A DNA stretch of 64,000 nt, from assembly GCA_963736445.1 (NCBI GenBank), contig CAVTOY010000004.1, positions 62,001-126,000 of the forward strand, read 5' to 3'. The DNA comes from Thiosocius sp963736445. Lineage in GTDB: Bacteria; Pseudomonadota; Gammaproteobacteria; Chromatiales; Chromatiaceae. Positions 56,726 to 64,000 of this stretch are shown piece after piece; the first letter of the stretch is position 1, and every line of letters starts with the position of its first letter. A program made the translations under genes and the position numbers. The notes beneath the pieces are model-generated. The model was not told where the DNA came from, ran no database searches, and saw nothing but the letters and a program-made list of their open reading frames with translations.

Positions 56726-57058
56726 TCAATGACGCCCTCGCGCCAGCGGCGAGTGGCCCGCGGGCGGCAAAGCCTGCTTGGCCAGTCGGACGAGGCGCCG
56801 CGCCTCGGCGAACTCACTGTCGCGCATCTCCGCAGCGACATAAAACCTCAGTTTTTCGGCGTCGGCATCCCCCTGCTCGAATGCGCATGTCAACCAGTAG
56901 TAGGCCTGCACCAGGTCGGGCTCGACGCCGCGACCCTCGGCATAGACCAACCCGGCCGCATATTGGGCGTCCATGTCTCCCGTTTCGGCCTCGGCAATCA
57001 GGCGCGCCGCGGCCTCCGGGTCGTTACGCAGTAGATTAAGTCCGCGCAGGTCAGCCAC
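56726..57058 (-). CDS. Sel1-repeat protein
   Basis: The 110-residue soluble protein holds one clear Sel1/TPR-like repeat pair: AEAETGDMDAQYAAGLVYAE then GRGVEPDLVQAYYWLTCAFE and QGDADAEKLRFYVAAEM. Such repeats form helical scaffolds for protein contacts. No signal peptide. It is small for the family and stands alone downstream of repeat E on the complementary map. Confidence 0.78.
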   Translation of the reverse strand: MADLRGLNLLRNDPEAAARLIAEAETGDMDAQYAAGLVYAEGRGVEPDLVQAYYWLTCAFEQGDADAEKLRFYVAAEMRDSEFAEARRLVRLAKQALPPAGHSPLARGRH

Positions 57059-57072
57059 GGGTCAAACGATCC

Positions 57073-57222
57073 CTAGCCTGGAAATCTCACCAGCCGGCCA
57101 ACGGCTGCCTGATAAGCGATTGAACTTCAAGCGATATAAGCCCACGTGAATTTACTTCGAACAATGACACTCTGTTATCGCCGCTGGCCTATCGCCGTCC
57201 TGGCGGTTTCTCGCTCGCCGTA
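57073..57222. repeat. Repeat family 2, copy E
   Basis: It begins CTAGCCTGGAAATCTCACCA, the same end as element D at 4752, then continues with ~130 bp matching copy F (38613-38746), including GCCGGCCAACGGCTGCCTG, CAATGACACT and CGTCCTGGCGGTTTC. It thus links D-type ends to the E/F body. It stops at the 3' end of the leftward DUF302 gene, the same placement as F. Confidence 0.62.
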
Positions 57223-57225
57223 GCA

Positions 57226-57723
57226 TCAGTCGAACCGCAACATCTGGTCCATCTGCGGGCCCAGTTCTTCGGTCATGGTCAGCACATCGCCTCCGTACAT
57301 CTCCCCCATCGCCTTGAGATTCATCATGGAGATGTAGGTCTTACCATCCGATTTCTGGTACACGGCGATGGTACAGGGCATCATCGCTGTCAGCTGCTTG
57401 TACTCGTCCTTGAGCAGCAATTTGGCCGCCGCGTTCGGCTCGCACATCTTGAGTACCCGATTCGGCCCGATATCGGTCCCGGTGACTTTTTTGAGGTTGC
57501 GTTGGAAGTCGACCTTCCACTTGCCGGGCACCTTCCAACCCTGTGCCTTGGCGTTTTGTTCCAGGCGCTCCAGCGTCTCTTCGAAGCCCAAAGGGCTGGA
57601 GACTTCGACCAGCATCTCGAACTTGCCCGGTGCCGCCTGCCGGTCGGCGATCGTCGCACCGCCCCAGATCATTGCTGCGCAGGCTAGCAACCCGGCCAGC
57701 AGACGATTGATCTCTCTGTTCAT
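57226..57723 (-). CDS. Exported DUF302 protein
   Basis: From the ATG at 57723 (GAGG upstream) the 165-residue product has a signal peptide (INRLLAGLLACAAMIWGGA) and a DUF302 domain: SSPLGFEETLERLEQNAKAQ, GWKVPGKWKVDFQRNLKKV, then VLKMCEPNAAAKLLLKDEYK and MMPCTIAVYQKSDGKTYISM. The domain is common in periplasmic proteins of sulfur and iron bacteria; its function is unknown. The two conserved Cys may be functional. 233 bp separate it from the divergent copper ATPase gene. Confidence 0.85.
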   Translation of the reverse strand: MNREINRLLAGLLACAAMIWGGATIADRQAAPGKFEMLVEVSSPLGFEETLERLEQNAKAQGWKVPGKWKVDFQRNLKKVTGTDIGPNRVLKMCEPNAAAKLLLKDEYKQLTAMMPCTIAVYQKSDGKTYISMMNLKAMGEMYGGDVLTMTEELGPQMDQMLRFD

Positions 57724-57956
57724 ATCCACGCCTCAAATTAACGGATTTCGATATCCCGTAGCCTTTGCCCGCTCCCGGGAGCCTTCGCAACGTCGGCAGA
57801 TTCGCGCGAGCGCCCGAATTGTGTCAGTTTTCTGCAGCGAGCTCCATGCCGCTGACCCTGAGTGGGCCCGTCCTGCGAACGGCGTAGGGGTCACATGGCG
57901 GCGGTCAGCTCTTATACTGCAGCTACCGCCGGAGCTCGCCCAGGAGACGGCACCCG

Positions 57957-60536
57957 GTGTCCGGTAGCGATGAGATTCTCGGAGCGCGCCCAGCCTTGAC
58001 GCATTCACCCGCCCTCGACCCCGCCGCCGAGCCGACGAGAGCCGCCGCGGCGGCTCAGACAGCAGCCAATGCAGACGACGACAGCTGTTTCCACTGTGGG
58101 CTGCCGCTGGATGAGCATTTTCACGAGAAGACGCACGTGCTCGGCCGAGCGCGGGCCTTCTGCTGCAATGGCTGCCTCGCCGTCGCACGCAGCATCGTCG
58201 ACGCCGGACTCGACGAATACTATGAGCACCGGCGGGAAAAGGCGATCACCGCCGATGTGGTCCCCGAAATCGTTCGCAGACTGGCGTTCTACGACCACCC
58301 CGATGTGCAAAAGTCGTTCGTGCGCGACAGGGCCGCGACGCGTGAGGCCTCGCTGCTGCTGGAGAACATCCGTTGTGCCGCCTGCCTGTGGCTGAATGAA
58401 CGCGTGCTGCGTGGCCTCGACGGCGTTCTGGACGTCGACCTCGACTACACCAGCCATCACGCCCGCGTGCGGTGGGACCCCAAGCGCATCAAGCTCAGCG
58501 AGATCCTCGAGAGCATCCTTAATATCGGCTATGTCGCCCATCCCTACGACGCCACGCGTCGCGAGGAGCTCAACGCCCTGCAGCGAAAACGCAGCACCGA
58601 ACGGCTGATCTTTGCCGGCATCATCGGCATGACGGTGATGAACTTCGCGATTGCCGGCTACATCATGGGCTATAGCGATGAGACCGGTAAACTGGCCCTG
58701 TGGGTACGAATCGGCCGCTGGACCAGCCTGTTCGCGACCACCGTCCTGCTCGCCTATCCGGGCCAGGAGTTTTTCATCGGGGCCTGGCGCGACTTGCGAA
58801 ATCGCCGCCTCGGCATGGACGTGCCGATCGTGCTGGGTCTGAGCGTTGCGTACCTCGGCAGCCTGCACACCACCCTTATGCAGTCCGGCGAGGTCTACTA
58901 CGACTCCATCGCAATGTTCGTCTTTCTGGTCCTGCTCGCCAGGCGCATTGAACTGCGCGGTCGAATTCGCGCGGCCGACGCGCTCGACCGGGTGGGCAGA
59001 ATCCTGCCCAGACTGGCAACGCGCCTGGCGCCTGACGGGGAACAGGAGATCCTGGTCTCGGATCTCCGGCCGGGCGACCGGGTGCGCATAAAACCGGGCG
59101 AGATCGTGCCGACCGACGGCCGCCTGATCGAAGGCCGCAGCAGTTTCGACGAATCGCTGTTGACCGGCGAGCCGCTGCCGGTTGCGCGCGGCCGGGGCGA
59201 CGCGGTCATCGCTGGCACGTGCAACGTCGACCAGACGGTCGTGATCGAAATTGCCAAAGAGAGCGCGGATTCCACCGTCGCAGAGATCCACCGACTCTTG
59301 GCACGCGGAATCCGCGACGCACCGCGCTATGCGGTGCTGGCACAGCGCGCGGCGACCTGGTTTGTCGCGGTGGTCCTGGTGATCGCGGCCGTCACCGCCA
59401 GTGCCTGGTTGTGGATCGATCCCGCAGCCGCCCTACCCAACACCGTCGCGGTGTTGATCGTCACCTGTCCCTGCGCGCTGGCCCTCGCCACGCCGGTTGC
59501 CGCGGCGGTAGGGGTTGGTCGCTTTGCCGACAACGGACTGCTGACGGTGCGCAGCGACGCCATCGAGGTCCTCGCACAGTGCAATACCTTTGCGTTCGAC
59601 AAGACCGGCACGCTGACTGCTGGCGAGCTGACGACCGAAGAGATAGCGGTCTTCGGGGGCCTGGAGACCGACCGGGCGCGGGCTATCGCTGCAGCCCTCG
59701 AGGCACATTCCGAGCACCCGATCGGCAAGGCCTTGCGCGACGCCTGGTCCGGCGATGTCGCTGACGTCAAGGGCCTGCACAACAACGTCGGCCAGGGCAT
59801 CTCCGGTCGGCTGGATGATCACGAGTGGCGGATCGGGAAACCGACGTTCGCCCTTTCGGCCGAGGCGGCAGGGGGCCTGCGCGAGCGCATCGCCGCCCTC
59901 CAGGCGCGCGGCCAAATGGTAGTCGCCCTGGGCGACGATCGGGACAGGGGCGCGCTGTTTGCGCTGAGCGATCGAATCCGCCCTGGTGCCGAGGAACTCC
60001 TGCAGTCACTGCGCGCGCAGGGGGCCTCACACATTGCCCTTTTGAGCGGCGACAGCCAGGTCAGCGTCGACCGATTCGCCAATGGCCTGGACTTCGACGA
60101 AGTGCGCGGCGACCTGACGCCCGCCGACAAGCTGACCTGGATCCGCGATCGTCAGGCGACTGGCGCGCGGGTCGCCATGTTTGGCGACGGCATCAATGAC
60201 GCACCGACTCTGGCCGGCGCCGATGTCTCAATTTCATTCGCACATGCCACGGAACTGGCCCAGGTCAACAGTGGGCTGCTGGTACTCGGCGGTGAACTCG
60301 GCGTGATCGCCGAGATGCGCCAACTGGCCAAGAAGATCCGGCGCATCATTCACCAGAACCTTGTCTGGGCGGCCAGCTATAACCTGCTCGCCGTTCCCGC
60401 GGCGGCACTGGGATTGATCGCCCCCTGGGGCGCCGCAATCGGCATGTCGCTGAGTTCGCTGCTGGTCGTGCTGAACGCGCTGCGCCTGCGGGGCAGAAAA
60501 GGCCACCATGCAGGCATGGACCGCGCGACGCCCTAG
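57957..60536 (+). CDS. Copper P1B-type ATPase of the CcoI/FixI group
   Basis: It pumps copper out of the cytoplasm, usually for cytochrome oxidase assembly. A GTG start follows GGAG. The 859-residue protein has a Cys-rich N-terminal metal-binding domain (CFHCGLPL ... FCCNGCLAVARSI), an HMA-like domain with IRCAACLW, eight helices, the TGE loop LLTGEPLP, the CPC ion site TCPCALALATP, the phospho-Asp in AFDKTGTLTAG, the HP motif EHPIGKAL and GDGINDAPTLAGADV. No ccoNOQP genes adjoin; instead a ba3-type oxidase lies 650 bp downstream, suggesting it supplies that enzyme. Confidence 0.9.
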   Translation: MSGSDEILGARPALTHSPALDPAAEPTRAAAAAQTAANADDDSCFHCGLPLDEHFHEKTHVLGRARAFCCNGCLAVARSIVDAGLDEYYEHRREKAITADVVPEIVRRLAFYDHPDVQKSFVRDRAATREASLLLENIRCAACLWLNERVLRGLDGVLDVDLDYTSHHARVRWDPKRIKLSEILESILNIGYVAHPYDATRREELNALQRKRSTERLIFAGIIGMTVMNFAIAGYIMGYSDETGKLALWVRIGRWTSLFATTVLLAYPGQEFFIGAWRDLRNRRLGMDVPIVLGLSVAYLGSLHTTLMQSGEVYYDSIAMFVFLVLLARRIELRGRIRAADALDRVGRILPRLATRLAPDGEQEILVSDLRPGDRVRIKPGEIVPTDGRLIEGRSSFDESLLTGEPLPVARGRGDAVIAGTCNVDQTVVIEIAKESADSTVAEIHRLLARGIRDAPRYAVLAQRAATWFVAVVLVIAAVTASAWLWIDPAAALPNTVAVLIVTCPCALALATPVAAAVGVGRFADNGLLTVRSDAIEVLAQCNTFAFDKTGTLTAGELTTEEIAVFGGLETDRARAIAAALEAHSEHPIGKALRDAWSGDVADVKGLHNNVGQGISGRLDDHEWRIGKPTFALSAEAAGGLRERIAALQARGQMVVALGDDRDRGALFALSDRIRPGAEELLQSLRAQGASHIALLSGDSQVSVDRFANGLDFDEVRGDLTPADKLTWIRDRQATGARVAMFGDGINDAPTLAGADVSISFAHATELAQVNSGLLVLGGELGVIAEMRQLAKKIRRIIHQNLVWAASYNLLAVPAAALGLIAPWGAAIGMSLSSLLVVLNALRLRGRKGHHAGMDRATP

Positions 60537-60567
60537 CAATAAATGTGGCTTCCGTCAAGAAAAAAAC

Positions 60568-60595
60568 TTGATCGCGACACAAATACCTGTATATT
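60568..60595 (+). promoter_or_regulatory. Possible promoter of the small gene at 60632
   Basis: TTGATC (60568-60573), 16 bp, then TATATT (60590-60595), 37 bp before the ATG. A TCAAG/CTTGA inverted pair overlaps the -35. Both elements are imperfect. Confidence 0.4.
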
Positions 60596-60631
60596 AGGAT
60601 TCTCTTAAATTATTGGAGTCGGAGTTTGACT

Positions 60632-60841
60632 ATGTACCGTATCGTCCATAACGAGCAAACAGGCGCCTATCGCGTTGAAAAACGCGGCCTGCTGGGCTGG
60701 AGTTTCGTCGGCGATCCTCAATCCAGCGACTACCTCACCTTCGTCGATAGGCAGGCCGCCAGTGCCTGGGTGCGCCAGAAAACGCGTCGCAGAGCCGACC
60801 CTACACGCCGCTGGAAAGTCGTCGCTGACTGCGACACCTGA
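60632..60841 (+). CDS. Small basic hypothetical protein
   Basis: The 69-residue product (MYRIVHNEQTGAYRVEKRGL start) is soluble and basic, with WVRQKTRRRADPTRRWKVV near the end; GGAG lies 9 bases before the ATG. A promoter-like sequence and a strong hairpin bracket it, so it is probably its own short transcript. No known domain. Confidence 0.6.
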   Translation: MYRIVHNEQTGAYRVEKRGLLGWSFVGDPQSSDYLTFVDRQAASAWVRQKTRRRADPTRRWKVVADCDT

Positions 60842-60850
60842 ACTAACTTC

Positions 60851-60877
60851 CCTCGCCGGCCGCCAAGGCCGGCGAGG
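60851..60877. terminator. GC-rich hairpin after the small gene
   Basis: CCTCGCCGGCC-GCCAA-GGCCGGCGAGG is a perfect 11-bp stem 10 bp past the stop at 60841, without a T-tract. The gap from 60842 to 61189 (348 bp) otherwise holds an AT-rich stretch (60915-60975, with repeated ACGTTAA) that likely carries the oxidase promoter; I see no gene in it. Confidence 0.5.
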
Positions 60878-61189
60878 AATCCTTCGACTTGTCTTCGTCA
60901 CGTTCTCTACGTGACCAAGTAAAGGGACGTTAACCCACGTTAAATTTGTTCATAACCAATCACTTATTCTCAAAAAACCCTTTTAAAAACCGGCTAGTCC
61001 GTATATCGTTCCTCTCGAGCCTGGCTGGGTCCGCTGTAAGAACGACAATTCCACTGCGCGATTCAAAACCCACCCCAGGCCCGGGCACGCAAACTCAGAA
61101 ATTGGCAACTTTGACGACGACCCCAGAGTCGGCGTCCGATTTCGCTGCGACAACCACTGAAAAATTGTCGATATTTGGAGAGCTTGATC

Positions 61190-61342
61190 ATGACGGAAAT
61201 GTCGCAAGACGAACAAAGACGCATCCTCGAGGCACCCCCCAAGGGGACTTGGGCAGTGATCCTCGTCATCGGCATCGCCATGCTGCTTAGCTGGCTGTAT
61301 TTCTTCTTCGGTCTCTTCATGTCGCACGGACCAGTCTCCTAG
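61190..61342 (+). CDS. ba3-type cytochrome c oxidase subunit IIa
   Basis: A 50-residue single-helix protein: MTEMSQDEQRRILEAPPKGT, then the helix WAVILVIGIAMLLSWLYFFF and a short GLFMSHGPVS tail. GGAGAG lies 7 bases before the ATG. Size, one helix and its place directly before the CuA subunit fit subunit IIa of ba3 oxidases, which fills the position of the missing second helix of subunit II. Sequence similarity of such short proteins is weak, so the name rests on context. Confidence 0.75.
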   Translation: MTEMSQDEQRRILEAPPKGTWAVILVIGIAMLLSWLYFFFGLFMSHGPVS

Positions 61343-61358
61343 CTAGAGGTGTCAGCAG

Positions 61359-61841
61359 ATGCATATAGATCCGCTAGAAAAGAAATGGATGTACGTCGTG
61401 GGTTTGATCACCGTGGTAATGGTCGGCTCGATGACCTATGCCGCGATCACCATGAATATGCATCCACCCAGCAACGTCGAGACCATCGACCCCAAGACGC
61501 TGCACCTGTCGGGCGAGTTTGCCGAGGACAATCTCGGCGTGACGACGAATGAAGACGGCTCCATCACGGTGCGCATGATCGCGGCACGCTACTCCTTCTA
61601 CCCACAGATGGTCGAGGTGCCCGCGGACACACCGGTGACCTTTCGCATCACCAGCCCCGACATCGTGCACGGCGTGCATGTCCCGTTCACGAATATGAGC
61701 ACCATGGTAATCCCCGGCTATATCTCCGAGGTCACCACCGCGTTCCAGCGCGAGGGGGAGGCGACGTTTTTTTGCAACGAGTATTGCGGCCTGGGCCATG
61801 ACTACATGTGGTCGAAGCTGAAAGTCGTTCCGAAGGGCTGA
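61359..61841 (+). CDS. ba3-type cytochrome c oxidase subunit II (CuA)
   Basis: It accepts electrons from cytochrome c at a dinuclear CuA centre. The 160-residue protein has one N-terminal helix (WMYVVGLITVVMVGSMTYAA) and a periplasmic cupredoxin domain; CuA ligands are His in DIVHGVHVPF and CNEYCGLGHDYMW (two Cys, Glu, His, Met). A single helix and short length are typical of ba3 rather than aa3 subunits II. It is 16 bp from subunit IIa and 33 bp from subunit I. Confidence 0.93.
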   Translation: MHIDPLEKKWMYVVGLITVVMVGSMTYAAITMNMHPPSNVETIDPKTLHLSGEFAEDNLGVTTNEDGSITVRMIAARYSFYPQMVEVPADTPVTFRITSPDIVHGVHVPFTNMSTMVIPGYISEVTTAFQREGEATFFCNEYCGLGHDYMWSKLKVVPKG

Positions 61842-61874
61842 TCGCGCCAGGCATCAAAGGAGTTTGGAGAAAGC

Positions 61875-63494
61875 ATGTACGACAAATCCAAATCCGTAGC
61901 GATGGCAAACCTGTGGGTCGCCTTCGCCGCATTTTTCGTGGCCATCATCCTCGGCCTGTACCAGGTCGCGAACCGCAGCGGCCTGTTCCCGGAGATCGAA
62001 TCACACGAGCTGTACTTCGCGTCCGTGTCGACCCACGGTGTGCTGATGGGCTTCGTGCTGACGACCTTTTTCATCATGGGCTTCGGCTATTACACGGCCA
62101 GCACTTCACTGAAGCGCCCTCTTTGGAGCCCGGGGCTGGCGTGGGCCGCGTTCCTGGTCGCGCTGAGCGGCACCGTGATGGCGGCAATCCCGCTGCTCAC
62201 CGGCCACGCCTCGGTGCTGTACACCTTCTACCCGCCGCTGAAGGCCCACCCGGCCTTCTACATCGGCGCGACACTGCTGGTGGTCGGCTCCTGGATCTGG
62301 TGTCTGGAGATGATCATGTCCACGGTCTCGTGGAAACGTGAGAATCCCGGCCAAGTGGTCCCACTAGCGATGTACGGCACCACGGCCAATGCCATCATGT
62401 GGCTGTGGGCCAGCGCCGGCGTGGCTATCGAGATGTTGTTCCAGCTGATCCCCTGGTCGCTTGGCCTGATGAATACCATCGACCCGGGTCTTGCGCGCAC
62501 GCTGTTCTCCTGGACGCTGCACGCAATTGTCTATTTCTGGCTGTTCCCGGCGTATATCGCGATGTACACCATCCTGCCAAAGGTCGCCGGTGGGCGTCTG
62601 TTCAGCGATGAAATGGCGCGCATTGCCTTCATCATGCTGCTGGTGATCAGCGTACCGATCGGCTTCCATCATCTGTACATGGATCCGCAACAGTCCGCCG
62701 GTTTCAAATTCCTACATATGCTCGGGACATTCGGTGTCGCCATCCCGACGCTGTTGACGGGCTTCACGGTACTCGCCTCCCTCGAGGGAGCCGGGCGTCT
62801 GCGCGGCGGCAAGGGTCTGTTCGGCTGGATCGGCGCGCTGGATTGGAAGCAGCCCATGGTCGTTGCCGGCATGCTGGCGCTGTTCATGCTGATCGCCGGC
62901 GGCTGGGGGGGCATGATCAACGCCAGCTATCAGATGAACACCATGGTGCACAATACGCAGTGGGTCACCGGCCATTTCCATCTGATCTTCGGCGGCACCA
63001 CGGTCATCATGTATCTGGCGACCGCCTATTGGCTGTGGCCCAAGCTGACCGGTCGGCAACTGGCCTCGCGCGGCATGGCCGTCATGCAGCTCTGGCTGTG
63101 GACCATCGGCATGCTGGTCCTGACGCTGCCGTGGCATGCACTCGGCCTGCTGGGACAGCCGCGCCGGATCTCCTCGACGCCCTATGACTCACCATTGGTG
63201 GCACAGTGGGACCCGCACGAAGTGGCAATGATCGTCGGCGGTGCCATCCTGTTGTTCTCGGCCCTGCTGTTCGTTCTCAACCTGCTGCTATCGCATATTT
63301 CCAAGAAGGCCGAGAACGAGAGCGACGACGACTGGGCAGTGGCCGTCTATCCGCCGATGCGTGTACCCAAGCCGATGAACGGCTTTGCGCTATGGAACGG
63401 CATCGTGGCCGTGTGGATGGTAGTGGCCTATGGCATACCGATTGTCCAGCTGCTGATTATGGATGCACCCGGTTCGTTGGCGTGGGGGTATTGA
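61875..63494 (+). CDS. ba3-type cytochrome c oxidase subunit I
   Basis: The haem-copper catalytic subunit reduces O2 to water and pumps protons. The 539-residue protein has ~13 helices, low-spin haem His in VSTHGVLMGFVLT and GHFHLIFGGT, CuB ligands His with the cross-linked Tyr in TLHAIVYFWLFPAY and the His pair in GFHHLYMDP. The HxxxY spacing and absence of the aa3 D-channel NxxxxxN motif mark the B family (high-affinity oxygen use). GGAG precedes the ATG. The stop overlaps the next start (TGATG). Confidence 0.95.
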   Translation: MYDKSKSVAMANLWVAFAAFFVAIILGLYQVANRSGLFPEIESHELYFASVSTHGVLMGFVLTTFFIMGFGYYTASTSLKRPLWSPGLAWAAFLVALSGTVMAAIPLLTGHASVLYTFYPPLKAHPAFYIGATLLVVGSWIWCLEMIMSTVSWKRENPGQVVPLAMYGTTANAIMWLWASAGVAIEMLFQLIPWSLGLMNTIDPGLARTLFSWTLHAIVYFWLFPAYIAMYTILPKVAGGRLFSDEMARIAFIMLLVISVPIGFHHLYMDPQQSAGFKFLHMLGTFGVAIPTLLTGFTVLASLEGAGRLRGGKGLFGWIGALDWKQPMVVAGMLALFMLIAGGWGGMINASYQMNTMVHNTQWVTGHFHLIFGGTTVIMYLATAYWLWPKLTGRQLASRGMAVMQLWLWTIGMLVLTLPWHALGLLGQPRRISSTPYDSPLVAQWDPHEVAMIVGGAILLFSALLFVLNLLLSHISKKAENESDDDWAVAVYPPMRVPKPMNGFALWNGIVAVWMVVAYGIPIVQLLIMDAPGSLAWGY

Positions 63495-64000
63495 TGGCGA
63501 TGAAAAAGCGCATATTGATCCTGGTGACCTGCTGTCTGCTGCCGATCGGTCTGATTCATGCAGCACCGTCATCGAACGTCGCCTGGACGGTCGAGACCTA
63601 TACGATGGTCAAGAACGGCGACCCGACAATCGGTGCGAAAATCGAGACCGTCGAGACCGAGGACGTCCTGGCCTGCACAGGCTGCCATGGCAAAGGCGGC
63701 GCCGAACCCGATCGCGACAAGCACCCCACCCTGGCAGGACAGGTTGCCGCCTACACTTACAAGCAGCTGCGCGACTACAAGGATGGCAAGCGCGAAAACC
63801 GCCGCATGAACGAGGCGGTGGAGCGCCTTTCGAACGAGCAGCTGGCCGCGCTGGCGGCCTGGTATGCGGGGCAGCCGATCGCCTCGGTCGAGGTCGACGC
63901 CGACGAGCAGGTCAGCGACGAGACGATCGCCCTGGTATTCCGCGGCGACAAGACACGGATGATCCAACCCTGTGCATCCTGTCATGGTCCGCGCGGCGAA
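63494..64000 (+). CDS. Dihaem cytochrome c (c4-like), truncated by the window end
   Basis: The 169 visible codons encode a signal peptide (KKRILILVTCCLLPIGLIHA), a first haem site CTGCHGKGG, a c-type domain to LAALAAWYAGQP, and a second site CASCHGPRG near the edge. The arrangement is that of periplasmic dihaem cytochromes c4, which donate electrons to oxidases. The start ATG at 63494 overlaps the stop of subunit I, so it belongs to the oxidase operon and probably feeds its CuA site. Confidence 0.88.
   Translation, partial: MAMKKRILILVTCCLLPIGLIHAAPSSNVAWTVETYTMVKNGDPTIGAKIETVETEDVLACTGCHGKGGAEPDRDKHPTLAGQVAAYTYKQLRDYKDGKRENRRMNEAVERLSNEQLAALAAWYAGQPIASVEVDADEQVSDETIALVFRGDKTRMIQPCASCHGPRGE

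Noticed and set aside
58005..59291. A 428-codon open frame on the minus strand
   Set aside because: It is antisense to the copper ATPase, has no recognisable domain and a His/Asp/Gln-rich shadow composition.
60568..60582. FNR/ANR box before the small gene near the oxidase
   Set aside because: TTGAT is present but the second half-site (ACACA instead of ATCAA) does not match.

Overview
The window is a piece of a gammaproteobacterial chromosome, of roughly 60% GC by eye. It is dominated by housekeeping genes in orders typical of that class: tig-clpP-clpX-lon-hupB-tRNA-ppiD-fabI, rimP-nusA-infB-rbfA-truB-rpsO-pnp, lptF/lptG-pepA-holC and rnhA-methyltransferase-mltD. The ba3-type oxidase next to a CcoI/FixI-like copper ATPase, together with the general gene content, would suit a Chromatiales-like (possibly sulfur-oxidising) lineage, but no marker in the window settles this. 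There is no prophage, CRISPR array, rRNA operon or transposase gene.

Layout. 0.2-4.8 kb: small exported or hypothetical proteins, rnhA, a SAM methyltransferase and the divergent lytic transglycosylase mltD. 5-11.6 kb: a four-gene oligopeptide (YejABEF-like) ABC importer read leftward. 11.7-21.5 kb: fabI, ppiD, tRNA-Asp, tRNA-Val, hupB, lon, clpX, clpP, tig and tRNA-Leu, i.e. the cell's proteolysis and folding block. 21.5-30.7 kb: a CPBP-family membrane protein, hemN, prmB, an orphan histidine kinase, iscR, a DUF1249 gene, a thioredoxin, adk and a cyclic-nucleotide-binding protein. 30.9-38.6 kb: htpG, pgm, a fumarylacetoacetase-family hydrolase, ppsR, a glcE remnant and a lipoamide-dehydrogenase-like flavoprotein. 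38.7-43.7 kb: a DNA glycosylase, a FixJ/DctR-type two-component pair, a PilZ protein and an RDD protein. 43.7-47.9 kb: lptG, lptF, pepA, holC. 48-56.5 kb: the transcription/translation block from pnp back to rimP. 56.7-64 kb: a Sel1 protein, a DUF302 protein, the copper ATPase, then a ba3-type cytochrome oxidase (tiny subunit IIa, CuA subunit II, subunit I) and the start of a dihaem cytochrome c that runs off the window.

Three things stand out. First, at least two families of short dispersed, hairpin-forming, gene-free repeats sit between genes. One copy (739-995) is bounded by perfect 19-bp terminal inverted repeats, and another abuts a truncated glcE. Second, reading-frame breaks are concentrated in tig, hemN, prmB and the two-component pair, with single breaks in nusA, htpG and the ABC ATPase. 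The break in nusA, an essential gene, and the homopolymer context of several others suggest consensus errors rather than decay. Third, regulatory signals can be read directly: matching sigma-32-type promoters in front of lon and htpG, an IscR-type operator in front of iscR, and a promoter plus two tandem intrinsic terminators in the leader of the rimP-nusA-infB operon.

Nothing here is convincingly a new defence or metabolic system. The repeat families and the rimP leader are the most rewarding targets.
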